Positions 1 through 8,350 of a stretch of 64,000 nucleotides of DNA are shown in pieces; the first letter of the stretch is position 1; each line of letters starts with the position of its first letter. The translations under genes were made by a program, and so were the position numbers. The DNA lies in NCBI GenBank assembly GCA_024233115.1, contig JACKQB010000003.1, forward strand, positions 62,001 to 126,000, written 5' to 3'. This stretch comes from Akkermansiaceae bacterium. GTDB taxonomy: Bacteria > Verrucomicrobiota > Verrucomicrobiia > Verrucomicrobiales > Akkermansiaceae. The notes under the pieces are model-generated. The model was not told the DNA's origin and ran no database searches. It saw only the letters and a program-made list of their open reading frames with translations.

Positions 1-234
1 GCGAGCCCTTTCACGCAAGTGATCAAGTTAGTGGTGGTTTTCATATTGATTGATTGTGTTAGTTGTATTTGTTTGTAAATCGATCAGTGGTCCTCAGAGA
101 TTCATTTTGCGAAAATCAATTCTTCAAACAACTGGTTCCGATCCATTCATCGTAAGCCTGTTAGCTCGTAAATTCACCAACTGTGCAGACTCTGGTGATG
201 GAGCGATCAAGTGAAGAATTTTTGTCTTAAAAAA

Positions 235-945
235 TTAATTCGTTTCGACCGGAAGCAGCATGTACCTGACACCAGGGCGCTTGATTTCGAATTCACGTCC
301 CTGGTCATCCTGCACTTTTACGCGATCAATATAATCAACCCGGATGCAGCGATGCGGAGTATTGTCACCGGCGATGATCACGCCGTTGTCGCTTGTGTTG
401 GTCACATTGTGACTCAGCGAGTCAGGTATGAGCCAGGCATCATGCGGCTCCACATGCCCCACCATGGATAGCGCCGAATTGTCAGGCCGGTTAACCCCGG
501 CAACTGGCGTGGACTCCTGGGAGGATGAGTCGTTGAGGAAGTGGGGTGACACAAGAGCCATGGCCGCACCCAGCATGGCAACCGCAGCGGCAGCGGCTAA
601 CATTCCTCCACTGGATTTTTTCCCGGCCGATGTCCGGTCGCCGCCACTTTCGCCGAAGGGAACGACTTTTTCTTCCACGGGTACCTGTTCATGCCACCGG
701 TCCATCGCCCGGACCATGCGGTTGAGCATATCCGTCGGCATGGTCGCCGGTGCCATGTGCCCTAGGTGGACTTCCAACTCATCAAAGCCGTGTGAAGCTG
801 AAGAAGCGTTGGTATCTGTCACAGACATGGATTGCTCCATGCTGCCTAGCAGGCTCTGTGGTACGGAGCTAGGCACAAGGCTGGACAGCTGTTGCTCAAG
901 CTCACGCAATTCAGGGGTGAGTTCATGTTCTGGTGTTATTGACAT
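235..945 (-). CDS. Putative anti-sigma-type single-span membrane protein
   Basis: A 236-residue protein encoded directly downstream of an ECF sigma factor gene on the same strand. The N-terminal ~105 residues are acidic and soluble. They are followed by an Ala/Gly/Met-rich hydrophobic stretch at about residues 113-135 that looks like one membrane span. The rest (about 100 residues) would be extracytoplasmic and ends with a small basic/hydrophobic region (IDRVKVQDDQGREFEIKR). I see no zinc-binding anti-sigma (ZAS) motif. The role as regulator of the neighbouring sigma factor is inferred from gene order and membrane topology, not from a recognised domain. It could also be another membrane protein co-expressed with the sigma gene. 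Confidence 0.6.
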   Translation of the reverse strand: MSITPEHELTPELRELEQQLSSLVPSSVPQSLLGSMEQSMSVTDTNASSASHGFDELEVHLGHMAPATMPTDMLNRMVRAMDRWHEQVPVEEKVVPFGESGGDRTSAGKKSSGGMLAAAAAVAMLGAAMALVSPHFLNDSSSQESTPVAGVNRPDNSALSMVGHVEPHDAWLIPDSLSHNVTNTSDNGVIIAGDNTPHRCIRVDYIDRVKVQDDQGREFEIKRPGVRYMLLPVETN

Positions 946-976
946 GACAGTTTAATGGTTGGTTGACTGACTGATT

Positions 977-999
977 GGAAATGGGAAATGGGAAATGGG
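977..999. repeat. Short 7-bp tandem repeat between sigma and partner gene
   Basis: Three consecutive copies of GGAAATG followed by a partial copy (ggaaatgggaaatggg...) lie in the 70-base gap between the sigma gene stop and the start of its membrane partner. The tract is outside both reading frames. A change in copy number would alter the spacing upstream of the partner gene start. No function is visible. Confidence 0.6.
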
Positions 1000-1015
1000 A
1001 TAATCTTGGTCGGGC

Positions 1016-1699
1016 TTAGATGTCATCTTGACAGCGGGAGGGCTCGAGGCTTTTTCTAAGGCGTTCAAGCCCATAGCGATACCGGGACGCCACCGTGTTT
1101 AGGGAAACCCCTAAAATTTCGCCGATTTCGGCAAAGGTACGCTCCCCCCATATTTTCATCACGATGACTTCGGAGAATTTATCGGGTAGCTTTTTGAGAC
1201 CGTTTTCGAGAAGGTTGCGCATTTCATCGCTGGATGCCCCGCTTTCAAACCAGGGGTCGGACAGGCCTCCGGTTTCGCCCCTGCGATCGGCTTCTGCTTT
1301 TTCTTCGCGCTTGGAGCGGCGGTCGTTTTTTCGGCCAAGATCAATGGCCAATCTCCGGATGGCTGTGTAGAGGTAGGGTTTCCATGATTCCTGGCCACCG
1401 TCGAAGGTTCCCTCATCGACTTTGCGGGCCAGCTTGACGAGGGCGTCCTGCAGGACATCCTCGGCATCTTCTGCGGTCCGCGTTTGCTGTCGTGCGAAAA
1501 GCAGCATCCGTGAACCGTTCTCGGCAAGCCATTGCCCCCATGCATAGCCAGATGAAGCTGCGGGGTTTGATGCCGTCCCCCTCCCGCTGGCTTGCATGCT
1601 GATCGTATTTTCCGACTCGGTATCGGACTCCACATTCTTCATCGTGTGGGCGAGACTTGCTTGGGCACTGTTCACAGGGTTCTTGATTTCATTATCCAT
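1016..1699 (-). CDS. ECF-type RNA polymerase sigma factor
   Basis: Sigma-70 family, extracytoplasmic-function type. Region 2 is visible as the stretch with FARQQTRTAEDAEDVLQDALVKLARKV and the following YLYTAIRRLAIDLGRKNDRR. Region 4 is the C-terminal helix-turn-helix (LPDKFSEVIVMKIWGERTFAEIGEILGVSLNTVASRYRYGLERLRK). The reading frame is open up to 1798, but I prefer the ATG at 1699 (MDNEIKNP...), because the upstream extension is poorly structured and rich in basic residues. Even so, the first ~60 residues before region 2 are longer than usual and rich in Ser and Glu. The gene precedes a single-span membrane protein that probably controls it, the usual ECF/anti-sigma arrangement. The targets are unknown. 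Confidence 0.88.
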   Translation of the reverse strand: MDNEIKNPVNSAQASLAHTMKNVESDTESENTISMQASGRGTASNPAASSGYAWGQWLAENGSRMLLFARQQTRTAEDAEDVLQDALVKLARKVDEGTFDGGQESWKPYLYTAIRRLAIDLGRKNDRRSKREEKAEADRRGETGGLSDPWFESGASSDEMRNLLENGLKKLPDKFSEVIVMKIWGERTFAEIGEILGVSLNTVASRYRYGLERLRKSLEPSRCQDDI

Positions 1700-1935
1700 A
1701 GCGTCGCATCGATCCGGTTTTGTGCAAGTGGACCAATGAAAATTTACCACCAATCCCCTGTTTGTAACGCCGATTTTTAAACTTCTCTTCTCAACCACAG
1801 GCCTGTGGGGAAGGCTGGCGATCGTGAAACAGCAGCAGTATCCCCATCAGCAACTCCTTTACCGCCGCGCATCAGCCCGTCGCAAGCACCACTCGGTAAT
1901 CAGCACCGGACTCAACCGCAGCAGGATAAAAAATT

Positions 1936-1995
1936 GACCTCAGAAGATCAGGCCTTCTGAGGTCTTGTTATGTCGTAGCTACTCGGCTACGACAT
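1936..1995 (-). terminator. Two consecutive hairpins, terminator of the EF-hand gene
   Basis: Two perfect stem-loops sit back to back downstream of the EF-hand gene. One has a 10-bp stem (1970-1979 with 1986-1995). The other has an 11-bp stem (1936-1946 with 1954-1964). On the minus strand the second is followed closely by AATTTTTT, a good intrinsic terminator. The rest of the gap between 1700 and 2020 shows no convincing gene. Confidence 0.8.
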
Positions 1996-2020
1996 GTTTA
2001 TAGGATTGGTCGGGGTTGGT

Positions 2021-2338
2021 TTACTTGTTTTTTTTCTTTGGCTTTTTAGGAGCCTTTTTGGCTTTGCCCTTACCTTTGCCGTTCGCTGCGAACTCCTCCT
2101 GACTGAGGAATCCATCGCTGTTCTTGTCTTTTTTCTCAAACTGCTTTTTGGCTTTGGCTTCGTCTTTGGCTCCTACGGAGAATTCGGCCAGGCTGATTTT
2201 ACCGTCTTTGTCGGTGTCAACTGTGGCGAATGTCTTCTTAGGCTTAGCTCCTTTGTTCCCTTTTTCTTTGGCAGCAGATGCTACTGAACAGAAAAGGAGA
2301 CTGCAGAGACCGATACTGATGAGTTGGTTGATTTTCAT
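2021..2338 (-). CDS. Secreted EF-hand calcium-binding protein
   Basis: A 105-residue protein starting at the ATG at 2338, which gives a clean signal peptide (MKINQLISIGLCSLLFCSVASA). The frame is open further upstream, but that stretch is the decayed phosphatase fragment read out of frame. Two EF-hand loops are visible: DTDKDGKISLAE at residues 41-52 and DKNSDGFLSQEE at 71-82. Each has Asp at position 1 and Glu at position 12. The C-terminus is a strongly basic Lys/Pro tail (GKGKGKAKKAPKKPKKKNK). Ca2+ binding is well supported. The basic tail suggests contact with an anionic surface polymer, which is inference. A double-hairpin terminator follows. Confidence 0.85.
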   Translation of the reverse strand: MKINQLISIGLCSLLFCSVASAAKEKGNKGAKPKKTFATVDTDKDGKISLAEFSVGAKDEAKAKKQFEKKDKNSDGFLSQEEFAANGKGKGKAKKAPKKPKKKNK

Positions 2339-2424
2339 GCAAGCACGTATACCCCGGAAAATTGCAAAAGTTGCGAAAATAATTTGAGGACAGAAATTTA
2401 TTTTGGGGACAGGGGGGGGCCAGA

Positions 2425-2530
2425 GCGCCAGTCCATGAATGTGACCGCCACTGGGACGGGGAATTGAGCACCGTGTCGGTCGCCCGACAGGAGAATGGCC
2501 AAGGTGTCTTTCCTTGCGTCGAGCCACTTT
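2425..2530 (-). pseudogene. Decayed fragment of a PhoD-like phosphodiesterase gene
   Basis: Read on the minus strand, this ~105-base stretch encodes DARKDTLAILLSGDRHGA and then, after a frame change, IPRPSGGHIHGL. It closely matches the intact phosphodiesterase encoded at 8351-9856 (DARKDSLVILLSGDRHGARGFAIPRPNGGHIHEL, about 8577-8690). Between GDRHGA and IPRP the fragment has lost a net 10 bases, which breaks the frame. Similarity fades on both sides. It is a remnant of a duplicated or related gene, not an active gene. Confidence 0.75.
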
Positions 2531-2919
2531 CACCCTTTCCCAAGACTATGATGCCACGGCAAGCACGCGGTTCATACATCTCGCCGTTCCCCGCACTGAC
2601 TGGTGCCAAGCCTGAAAACTGCCCCCGTAATCCGCATTTGTGCAGAATGGGAGAAGGCCTCTGTTCGGCAGTTGCTGCGGTTGTGTTGCTGCCCTTGGTG
2701 TGGATCGGGATGTCGTAGTGGAAAAATACCCACCTCCAAGTCCTGCCAGACCTATCAGCCAGCCTGCGCGGTGGCAATAACAAGGGACGACAACAAGGTG
2801 CGTATTTTCAGGAACTGCATGCACCACCTCATACGCCACCGGCATTATTCTTCTTTCAGACAGGTATCTACAATCAGCCCAGCCCCCACAACAGGTGGTT
2901 TTTTTCTCGGAGTCGTTCT
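2531..2919. other. Intergenic stretch without a recognisable gene
   Basis: Between the phosphatase remnant and the end of the GH92 gene. Several frames are open here (for example 2546-2845 minus and 2603-3013 plus), but none has a credible start, composition or family resemblance. It may be further decayed sequence belonging to the remnant. The far side of the remnant (about 2380-2420) has a G8 run and two GGGACAG/GAGGACAG-like repeats. Confidence 0.4.
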
Positions 2920-5622
2920 TCAGTCACTTTCGTCGGGACCCGTCCCCCAGTCTTTATTGGGCTCGGGGCCCAGCCAAATTTCGAGCACGCCGCCCTTGGC
3001 GAAGTCCTTGTGATGGAACCAGCAATTGAGCAGCGGCTTGCCATTGAGTTTGGCTTTCTGGATGTAGCAGTTTGCCCCGCTGTTGTTGTAGGTCTTGATT
3101 TGAAACTGCTTGCCGGCATAGTACCGGGGGTCGAGGGTGATGGTGACCTCACCAAACTCCGGCGCGGTGATCTCATAGACGGGTTCCTTTGAGCAGGTGC
3201 CCCTGAGACTGAACAGCCCGAGTTTCATCAAGGCGCTCACCCCGCCCATCTGGCCCTGGTCCTCATCGTGACCGCCGTAGCCGACATTCGGGTTGGTGCC
3301 GCCGTAGGCCTGCCGACTCACACGCCGAACCCAGTACTGGCTCAGCCAGGGGTGGCCGGCGTAGTTGAAAACGTGGGCGTTCGAGCAGCCCGGCTGGTTG
3401 GCGTAGCTGATCTTCCCGTGTTTGTAAGTGTAGACAAAATGAGAGTCCGCCCCCTCCTCAAAAGCCAGGTTGAGCATTTCGGCGAGCTTGTCGTTTCCGC
3501 CCATCAGGTGACTGAGTCCCTTGATGTCATGGGAGACGCCGAAGGTGCCCTGCCAGTCGTTTGCCTCGATCCATTTTCCACTGAGCAAATGGGTCCTGGG
3601 ATTGTAGAATCGCTTCCATTCGTTGATCACGGGTTGAAAAGACTTCGCCACCTGGCCATGGCCCATTTCCTCGGCCATGTTCGCCAGCGCCCAGTATTCA
3701 AAGCCACTTTGGACGGCGCGCCCGGTGTGTCCGGACAGGCGCACCGGGTGGTCGCGCATCATCGTTTGATAGGCCTTGTCTGCATCGACCTTGGTTAGAA
3801 GCCCCTTCTGCCAGGTCGCGGTGATCAGGCTCGTCGCCGGATTCCCGCCCATGATCCCCGTGTATCCCCCGGCACTCGGCCCGTTAGGCAGGCGACCACC
3901 GACATCCGCATACTGAACCATGGATGCGGAAAACTCATCGAGAACCTCCGGCCAGCCCAATCCCCACAAGGTGTTGAGGTTCCACATGGTCAGCCACAGG
4001 GCATCGGAGTTGTACATGTGAAACCTCGGCTTCCCGTCCTTGTCCCTGGGCACACTCTGCACGACCAAAGGCACCAGGCCATCCTTCCCCGCCCTGCCCA
4101 TGTAGGACGGAAAATCCCCGCTGAAGTCATCAATTTTATGACGACCTAACAGGACGTGCCAAAGATCGGTGTAGAATTTAACCCTCAGCTCATCCTTGCC
4201 CCCCTTGACGGCGATCTTGCCAAGCCATTCATTCCAAACCCTGCGCGAGTCATTCCTCACCTGGTCAAAATCCCAGTGCGGGCACTCGGCAGCCAGGTTG
4301 CGGCGCGCATTCTCAATACTGGTGTAGGAGATGCCTATTTTCACCTTCACCTCATCGCCGGCAGCCACCCCGTAAGCGAGGGAAACCCCGGCCTGCTCTT
4401 CGGGCAGGTTCTTGAAGAGATACTTGCGTTTGTCCTGATTGAGCCGTTGGTCTTGGACCGGGTTGGCAAACTCCCGGATGTTGATGAACTTCTCCGCCGC
4501 CCCTCTCCAGCCGTCCATGCGCTGTATCGGCCGGTCGAATTCCATCACGTAGTACACGTGCGAGAGCTTCGGCCCGCCCCACAACCGGTCGGTCATGCCG
4601 TGCGAGCCCTCGATGCGGGTGGGGCCGACCAGTTTGGCCCTACCGTCGACATAACTGGTGGCACCGACAAAACCACCCAGCTGAAGGAGCAGCCGGGCCT
4701 TGGCCGCCTCACGGTATTTCAAGCGGTAAAATGCCGTGCGTTCGGTCGATGTATACTCCACCTGTGTCTTGTAGCGGTCGAGAAAGAGTTTGTGATACCC
4801 GGGTTCGATGACCTCGGTGTCGTGTGAAAATGACGACTTCCACGCCTTCTCGCCGAGGTTCGCATGCACCTCGCCGACGACAGGCATGATGTTGACGCCC
4901 GACATTATCCAGGCGTGGATCTGGGCGAAGCCGAGGATTTCCGTGCTGTTGTAATTGTAGCCACCGCCCCCCTGGTTTTTGTTGCGCGTGTAGGCCGAGG
5001 CGCAAACCATGCCGAACGGGCGGCTTCCGGGTGTGCAGAAAAACCAGCGTCCGCGCCCGGTTTCAATCGTCGGATCAACATAGGAAACAAAGTCGGTGAA
5101 TGCCTTCGGTTTCGCCGCCGGGCGGGCATCCGGATCATAGTATGCCTCCAACTCGGAGAGGCCGATGTGCGAGCCAACACCATCCACGACCGACAACGTC
5201 ATGCCGCTCACCGTGCGTGGCTCAAAGACGATCGTCGCCGGTGAGCCGTCGTTAGGGACGGCAAAGGCATGTTCCTCGGAGCCATCGGAAAACTTCAGCA
5301 CGCAGGCCGCCATGTGCTCGTCCTGGGTCGGGCGGTCATAGATCACCACCTTGTTGATTTTTTGTGGCGTCTTCCATTTCAACTTCAGTTCCGGGTAGTC
5401 AATCCATCCGAACCAGGCGTTCGGGCTGACGCCGATCCATTCACCGCTGCCGGGTTGTTGTTTGACCCCATCGGCAACCGCCGACGGGTTTTTACCAGGC
5501 CCCTGGATCGAAGCCAGCGGCACGACGTTCTTCATCCCCTCACCCAGTGCCGAGGCGGAGCACAGCAACAGGAGTGTGAAGGACAGAAAATGGAGACTTC
5601 TTATTTTGTTTTCCATAGACAT
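2920..5622 (-). CDS. GH92 family alpha-mannosidase-like glycoside hydrolase
   Basis: A 900-residue secreted enzyme with an N-terminal signal peptide (MSMENKIRSLHFLSFTLLLLCSASALG). Residues ~30-165 form a beta-sandwich carbohydrate-binding-like region (SGEWIGVSPNAWFGWIDYPELKLKW, LSELEAYYDP). The GH92 body starts at FVSYVDPTIETGRGRWFFCTPGSRPFGMV and continues with GGGGYNYNSTEILGFAQIHAW. Near the C-terminus are the characteristic SYANQPGCSNAHVFNYAGHPW and YGGHDEDQGQMGG segments, where GH92 enzymes place catalytic acids and the metal site. Known GH92 members are Ca2+-dependent exo-alpha-mannosidases acting on N-glycan or mannan side chains. The exact linkage cannot be read from sequence. It is transcribed alone and divergently from a PEP-CTERM gene. 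Confidence 0.9.
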   Translation of the reverse strand: MSMENKIRSLHFLSFTLLLLCSASALGEGMKNVVPLASIQGPGKNPSAVADGVKQQPGSGEWIGVSPNAWFGWIDYPELKLKWKTPQKINKVVIYDRPTQDEHMAACVLKFSDGSEEHAFAVPNDGSPATIVFEPRTVSGMTLSVVDGVGSHIGLSELEAYYDPDARPAAKPKAFTDFVSYVDPTIETGRGRWFFCTPGSRPFGMVCASAYTRNKNQGGGGYNYNSTEILGFAQIHAWIMSGVNIMPVVGEVHANLGEKAWKSSFSHDTEVIEPGYHKLFLDRYKTQVEYTSTERTAFYRLKYREAAKARLLLQLGGFVGATSYVDGRAKLVGPTRIEGSHGMTDRLWGGPKLSHVYYVMEFDRPIQRMDGWRGAAEKFINIREFANPVQDQRLNQDKRKYLFKNLPEEQAGVSLAYGVAAGDEVKVKIGISYTSIENARRNLAAECPHWDFDQVRNDSRRVWNEWLGKIAVKGGKDELRVKFYTDLWHVLLGRHKIDDFSGDFPSYMGRAGKDGLVPLVVQSVPRDKDGKPRFHMYNSDALWLTMWNLNTLWGLGWPEVLDEFSASMVQYADVGGRLPNGPSAGGYTGIMGGNPATSLITATWQKGLLTKVDADKAYQTMMRDHPVRLSGHTGRAVQSGFEYWALANMAEEMGHGQVAKSFQPVINEWKRFYNPRTHLLSGKWIEANDWQGTFGVSHDIKGLSHLMGGNDKLAEMLNLAFEEGADSHFVYTYKHGKISYANQPGCSNAHVFNYAGHPWLSQYWVRRVSRQAYGGTNPNVGYGGHDEDQGQMGGVSALMKLGLFSLRGTCSKEPVYEITAPEFGEVTITLDPRYYAGKQFQIKTYNNSGANCYIQKAKLNGKPLLNCWFHHKDFAKGGVLEIWLGPEPNKDWGTGPDESD

Positions 5623-5820
5623 TCTACTGTCGCCAATGACTACTTCATTTCAAAGCATTATTACTAATTTCCAGTGGCAACCCTTGCGTTTATGAACATC
5701 ACTAAAAACATCCCGAGCAGTCAGGGGGCAACACCTCAACGGGAAATACAGACACATTTCACCTTGACTCCGATCAATGGTTAAGTAGGGTTCGCACACC
5801 GCATTCAAACGTTTCTTCTC

Positions 5821-6549
5821 ATGAAAACCCTCAGCTTACTTCTCCTCTCATCCGCTCTTGTCGCACTGCCTGCCCACGCCGTCACCGTCGCCAGCTGGGA
5901 TTTCACCGCCGCCAGCGGCCAGCTCAACGACACCTCCGGCAATGGTCACAATCTTACCAACGGAGGAAATGTGACATTCAGCACATCCACGGGCGCTGAC
6001 TTCGACGGAACGAATGCTGGAGACCTTCAAGGGGCCTACAATGCCAGCATCGAACCCGGATCCATCGGAGCTGGCCAGGTATGGTCGATCGAGGTCACAG
6101 GGGTTGTGCTGGATGCTACCAACAGTTTCCGCACCGTCTACAGCAGCCGTAGTGCTAATGGATATGGAACGGTCATCTATCGTTACAATTCAGCATGGCA
6201 ATTCTGGACGGGTAAGGGTGTTACTCCTGATACTGATAAATGGAATGTTGTTAGTGTAGCTGCACCATCAGGCGAACAAACCCTGACCGCCTCCTGGGAC
6301 GGAACCACAATGAGTCTCACTGCGGATAACGGCACCACCTCGGTGTCGAACTCGGGCACACCGACAACCGTCGGCTTCAACGACGGCTCAAAAAATTTCG
6401 CCTTTGGCAACGGAGGAAATAGTATTTCCGAATTTTTCCTGGACGGACGCATCAAGACGGCGACCATCGCCGTGGTTCCGGAGCCGTCCACCACCGGTTT
6501 GCTCGCCTTTGCCGGGCTGGCCCTCGCTTTCAAACGGCGCAGGCTGTAA
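5821..6549 (+). CDS. LamG/concanavalin-like PEP-CTERM surface protein
   Basis: A 242-residue secreted protein with signal peptide MKTLSLLLLSSALVALPAHA. It has a beta-rich lectin-like body (VASWDFTAASGQLNDTSGNGHNLTNGG..., typical of LamG/concanavalin A-like jelly rolls). The C-terminal sorting signal is complete: VPEPSTTGLLAFAGLALAFKRRRL, i.e. the PEP motif, a hydrophobic span and an Arg-rich tail. Such tails are processed by an exosortase, which is not in this window. A TTGACT box at 5764-5769 with TAGGGT 16 bases further on could be its promoter. The ligand is unknown. Confidence 0.88.
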   Translation: MKTLSLLLLSSALVALPAHAVTVASWDFTAASGQLNDTSGNGHNLTNGGNVTFSTSTGADFDGTNAGDLQGAYNASIEPGSIGAGQVWSIEVTGVVLDATNSFRTVYSSRSANGYGTVIYRYNSAWQFWTGKGVTPDTDKWNVVSVAAPSGEQTLTASWDGTTMSLTADNGTTSVSNSGTPTTVGFNDGSKNFAFGNGGNSISEFFLDGRIKTATIAVVPEPSTTGLLAFAGLALAFKRRRL

Positions 6550-6712
6550 GGCTGCTTTCAAATACCCGCCCATCCCCTTTGGTGCTGCGGCTTCTTGTGC
6601 ACAGACGGCCATCATGCCCGGAGGGGCGACATACGTATCGGCAGCATGGACTATTCCACGGTTTCATGACCTTACTGTGCTTGTTCCCGGGCCTTCAGGA
6701 GAATGAAGCGGC

Positions 6713-7084
6713 TCAGTATTCGTTCAGGCGGATCAGGCGTTGGTTTCCTGGCTCCCCCACTAGGGCCACCGGCTCGTTGCCAAAGCTTTCCAGCAAGGCG
6801 GCGTCTGTGAGCACTTTCTCGTCGGGTTTGTTTTGTTTCCCCCTCTCTTCCGTGGCGTCCGCGAGACCTGGGCCACTAGGGGAATCGGGGTTCTGGTGGT
6901 AAATACCGAGACCTGCCACGAGGGCCAATGCCGCCGCCACGGCACCGGCGTTCCGCGCCCGCCGCTTGTGCTTGTGAGTTCGCGCCGCGCCCAACATGAC
7001 GTTGAGGGCTTCCTCCTTGAAATGACCGTCCGCAGGTGCATCCAGCACCTCGAGAATGTTGTCTCTGTGATCGTTTTCGTTCAT
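6713..7084 (-). CDS. Small single-span membrane protein partnered with ECF sigma factor
   Basis: A 123-residue protein starting 5 bases after the stop of the sigma gene. It has a cytoplasmic-like N-terminus (MNENDHRDNILEVLDAPADGHFKEEALNVMLGAARTHKHKRRARN), one hydrophobic span at about 46-63 (AGAVAAALALVAGLGIYH) and a short outer tail ending NQRLIRLNEY. Size, topology and position fit an atypical anti-sigma or sigma-associated membrane protein, but no known anti-sigma domain is recognised. It is the last gene of a four-gene minus-strand run. Confidence 0.65.
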   Translation of the reverse strand: MNENDHRDNILEVLDAPADGHFKEEALNVMLGAARTHKHKRRARNAGAVAAALALVAGLGIYHQNPDSPSGPGLADATEERGKQNKPDEKVLTDAALLESFGNEPVALVGEPGNQRLIRLNEY

Positions 7085-7089
7085 GTCTG

Positions 7090-7617
7090 TTAGAGTTGTT
7101 TGGTTTCTATTTCGTTTTTGATCTTGCCTCTGATTCGGCCCAACCGTGACTCCACCGCCTTTTCTGTTAGTCCCTTCTCTTGTGCGAGATCACGCACACT
7201 GCGTCCTTCAAAATATTTTCCTTCGATCAGTTTGCGGTCGTCCTCGCGCAGTTCACCCAGCCCCCGTTCCAGGGCCGCGAGCAGACCGTCCTCATCCGGC
7301 ACATCCGGTGTGGTGTCGCGTGCCAGCAAGCGGCTCCGCAGTCTCTGAAAACGCCCCTGCTGCCGGCATTGATCAGCGATCGAAGACTTCGCCAGTCGGG
7401 TGAGCCAGCACCAGAAAACGGTTTCATCTTTGAACACTTTGACATAGCGCACCACCCTGAGAAGGGTCTCCTGCATCGCGTCTTTCGCCATCGTCTCGTT
7501 GCCGCTGGCAAGCGCCATGTGATAACGGAAAAGCCGATCGAACCAAGCCTGATGAAAGGAGGCAAACGCCCGCTCGTCGCCCCTTTTCATCTGTCTTGTC
7601 AGTTGCTCTAACATCAT
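7090..7617 (-). CDS. ECF-type RNA polymerase sigma factor
   Basis: A 175-residue sigma-70 family protein. Region 2 covers DERAFASFHQAWFDRLFRYHMALASGNETMAKDAMQETLLRVVRYVKVFKDETVFWCWLTRLAKSSIADQCR. Region 4 covers LGELREDDRKLIEGKYFEGRSVRDLAQEKGLTEKAVESRLGRIRGKIKNEI, with a clear helix-turn-helix. The gene lies between an STN-like protein gene (51 bases upstream) and its membrane partner (5 bases downstream), so all three probably share a transcript with the phosphodiesterase further upstream. The signal it responds to is unknown. Confidence 0.88.
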   Translation of the reverse strand: MMLEQLTRQMKRGDERAFASFHQAWFDRLFRYHMALASGNETMAKDAMQETLLRVVRYVKVFKDETVFWCWLTRLAKSSIADQCRQQGRFQRLRSRLLARDTTPDVPDEDGLLAALERGLGELREDDRKLIEGKYFEGRSVRDLAQEKGLTEKAVESRLGRIRGKIKNEIETKQL

Positions 7618-7668
7618 CCCTGAGGTGGTCGTTCAATCACTGAGGCCATGGCCAGGTTTCAAGCGCGG

Positions 7669-8343
7669 CTACTGATCTTTTGCGGCGGTAAGCTTCTCGA
7701 AACTTTGGCGGGCCACCTCAACGACCGTGCGGCCACCCTTGGCGACAACCAGACCGGTGCCTGGGTGGTATTTGAGATCCAAGGCGTCCTTGGGACAGGC
7801 CAATTTGCAAACGCTGCTGATCTTCTCCAGCAAGGCCTCGGCTTTTTGGGCGTCCCACTTGTTAGATCCATTCGCGCCACCCAGTTCGAGCACGGCGATT
7901 TCGGTCGTATTTGCGTTGGCGGCATTTTGGGGGCAGCCCGCAGGCGCAGGCGGGGCGACTACTGGATTAATTTTCAGGCAAAACACCGTGGGCGAAATGG
8001 TCTCAAGTTTGAGAGTTCTCATTTCGTCGGAAAGCACCACCGCGATCAGCTTGAGCACATCTGACACCTTGGCGTTTTTCAACCGGATCGTGGGCAGCCT
8101 TTCCTCCTCAAGGGACTTGGGCGAACAGACGACCGAAAATTTCTTCTCCGTTCTAAGAGACAGGAACATCAGTGCATCGCCCACTGTGGCGTCATCAAAA
8201 TTGACAGTATCGATGGCCTGATCCAGTTCCGCCAATGCCTTTTCTGTTACTGGTGGTTTGGCTGGGGCAGCCGGAGTAGCGGGCTCGGCGCTGCACAGGC
8301 CGATGGTGGCTGTAAAACCGGATGCAATCGATCCGGGGGGCAT
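7669..8343 (-). CDS. Secretin/TonB short N-terminal (STN)-like exported protein
   Basis: The frame is open to 8421. I choose the ATG at 8343 (MPPGSIASGFTATIGLCSAEPA...), which avoids overlap with the phosphodiesterase gene (stop at 8351) and gives a short export-type hydrophobic start, perhaps a lipoprotein with Cys17. Residues ~40-110 (VNFDDATVGDALMFLSLRTEKKFSVVCS...LPTIRLKNAKVSDVLKLIAVVL) have the pattern of STN/secretin N-domains. The C-terminal half (TTEIAVLELGG...YHPGTGLVVAKGGRTVVEVARQSFEKL) resembles the companion secretin N1-like fold. Its place just before an ECF sigma factor hints at a signalling role, but there is no secretin barrel here. Confidence 0.6.
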   Translation of the reverse strand: MPPGSIASGFTATIGLCSAEPATPAAPAKPPVTEKALAELDQAIDTVNFDDATVGDALMFLSLRTEKKFSVVCSPKSLEEERLPTIRLKNAKVSDVLKLIAVVLSDEMRTLKLETISPTVFCLKINPVVAPPAPAGCPQNAANANTTEIAVLELGGANGSNKWDAQKAEALLEKISSVCKLACPKDALDLKYHPGTGLVVAKGGRTVVEVARQSFEKLTAAKDQ

Positions 8344-8350
8344 GGGAGAA

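Noticed and set aside
428..955. 175-codon plus-strand frame at the left end
   Set aside because: Antisense shadow of the sigma-partner membrane protein gene, with Cys/Ser-rich composition typical of such shadows.
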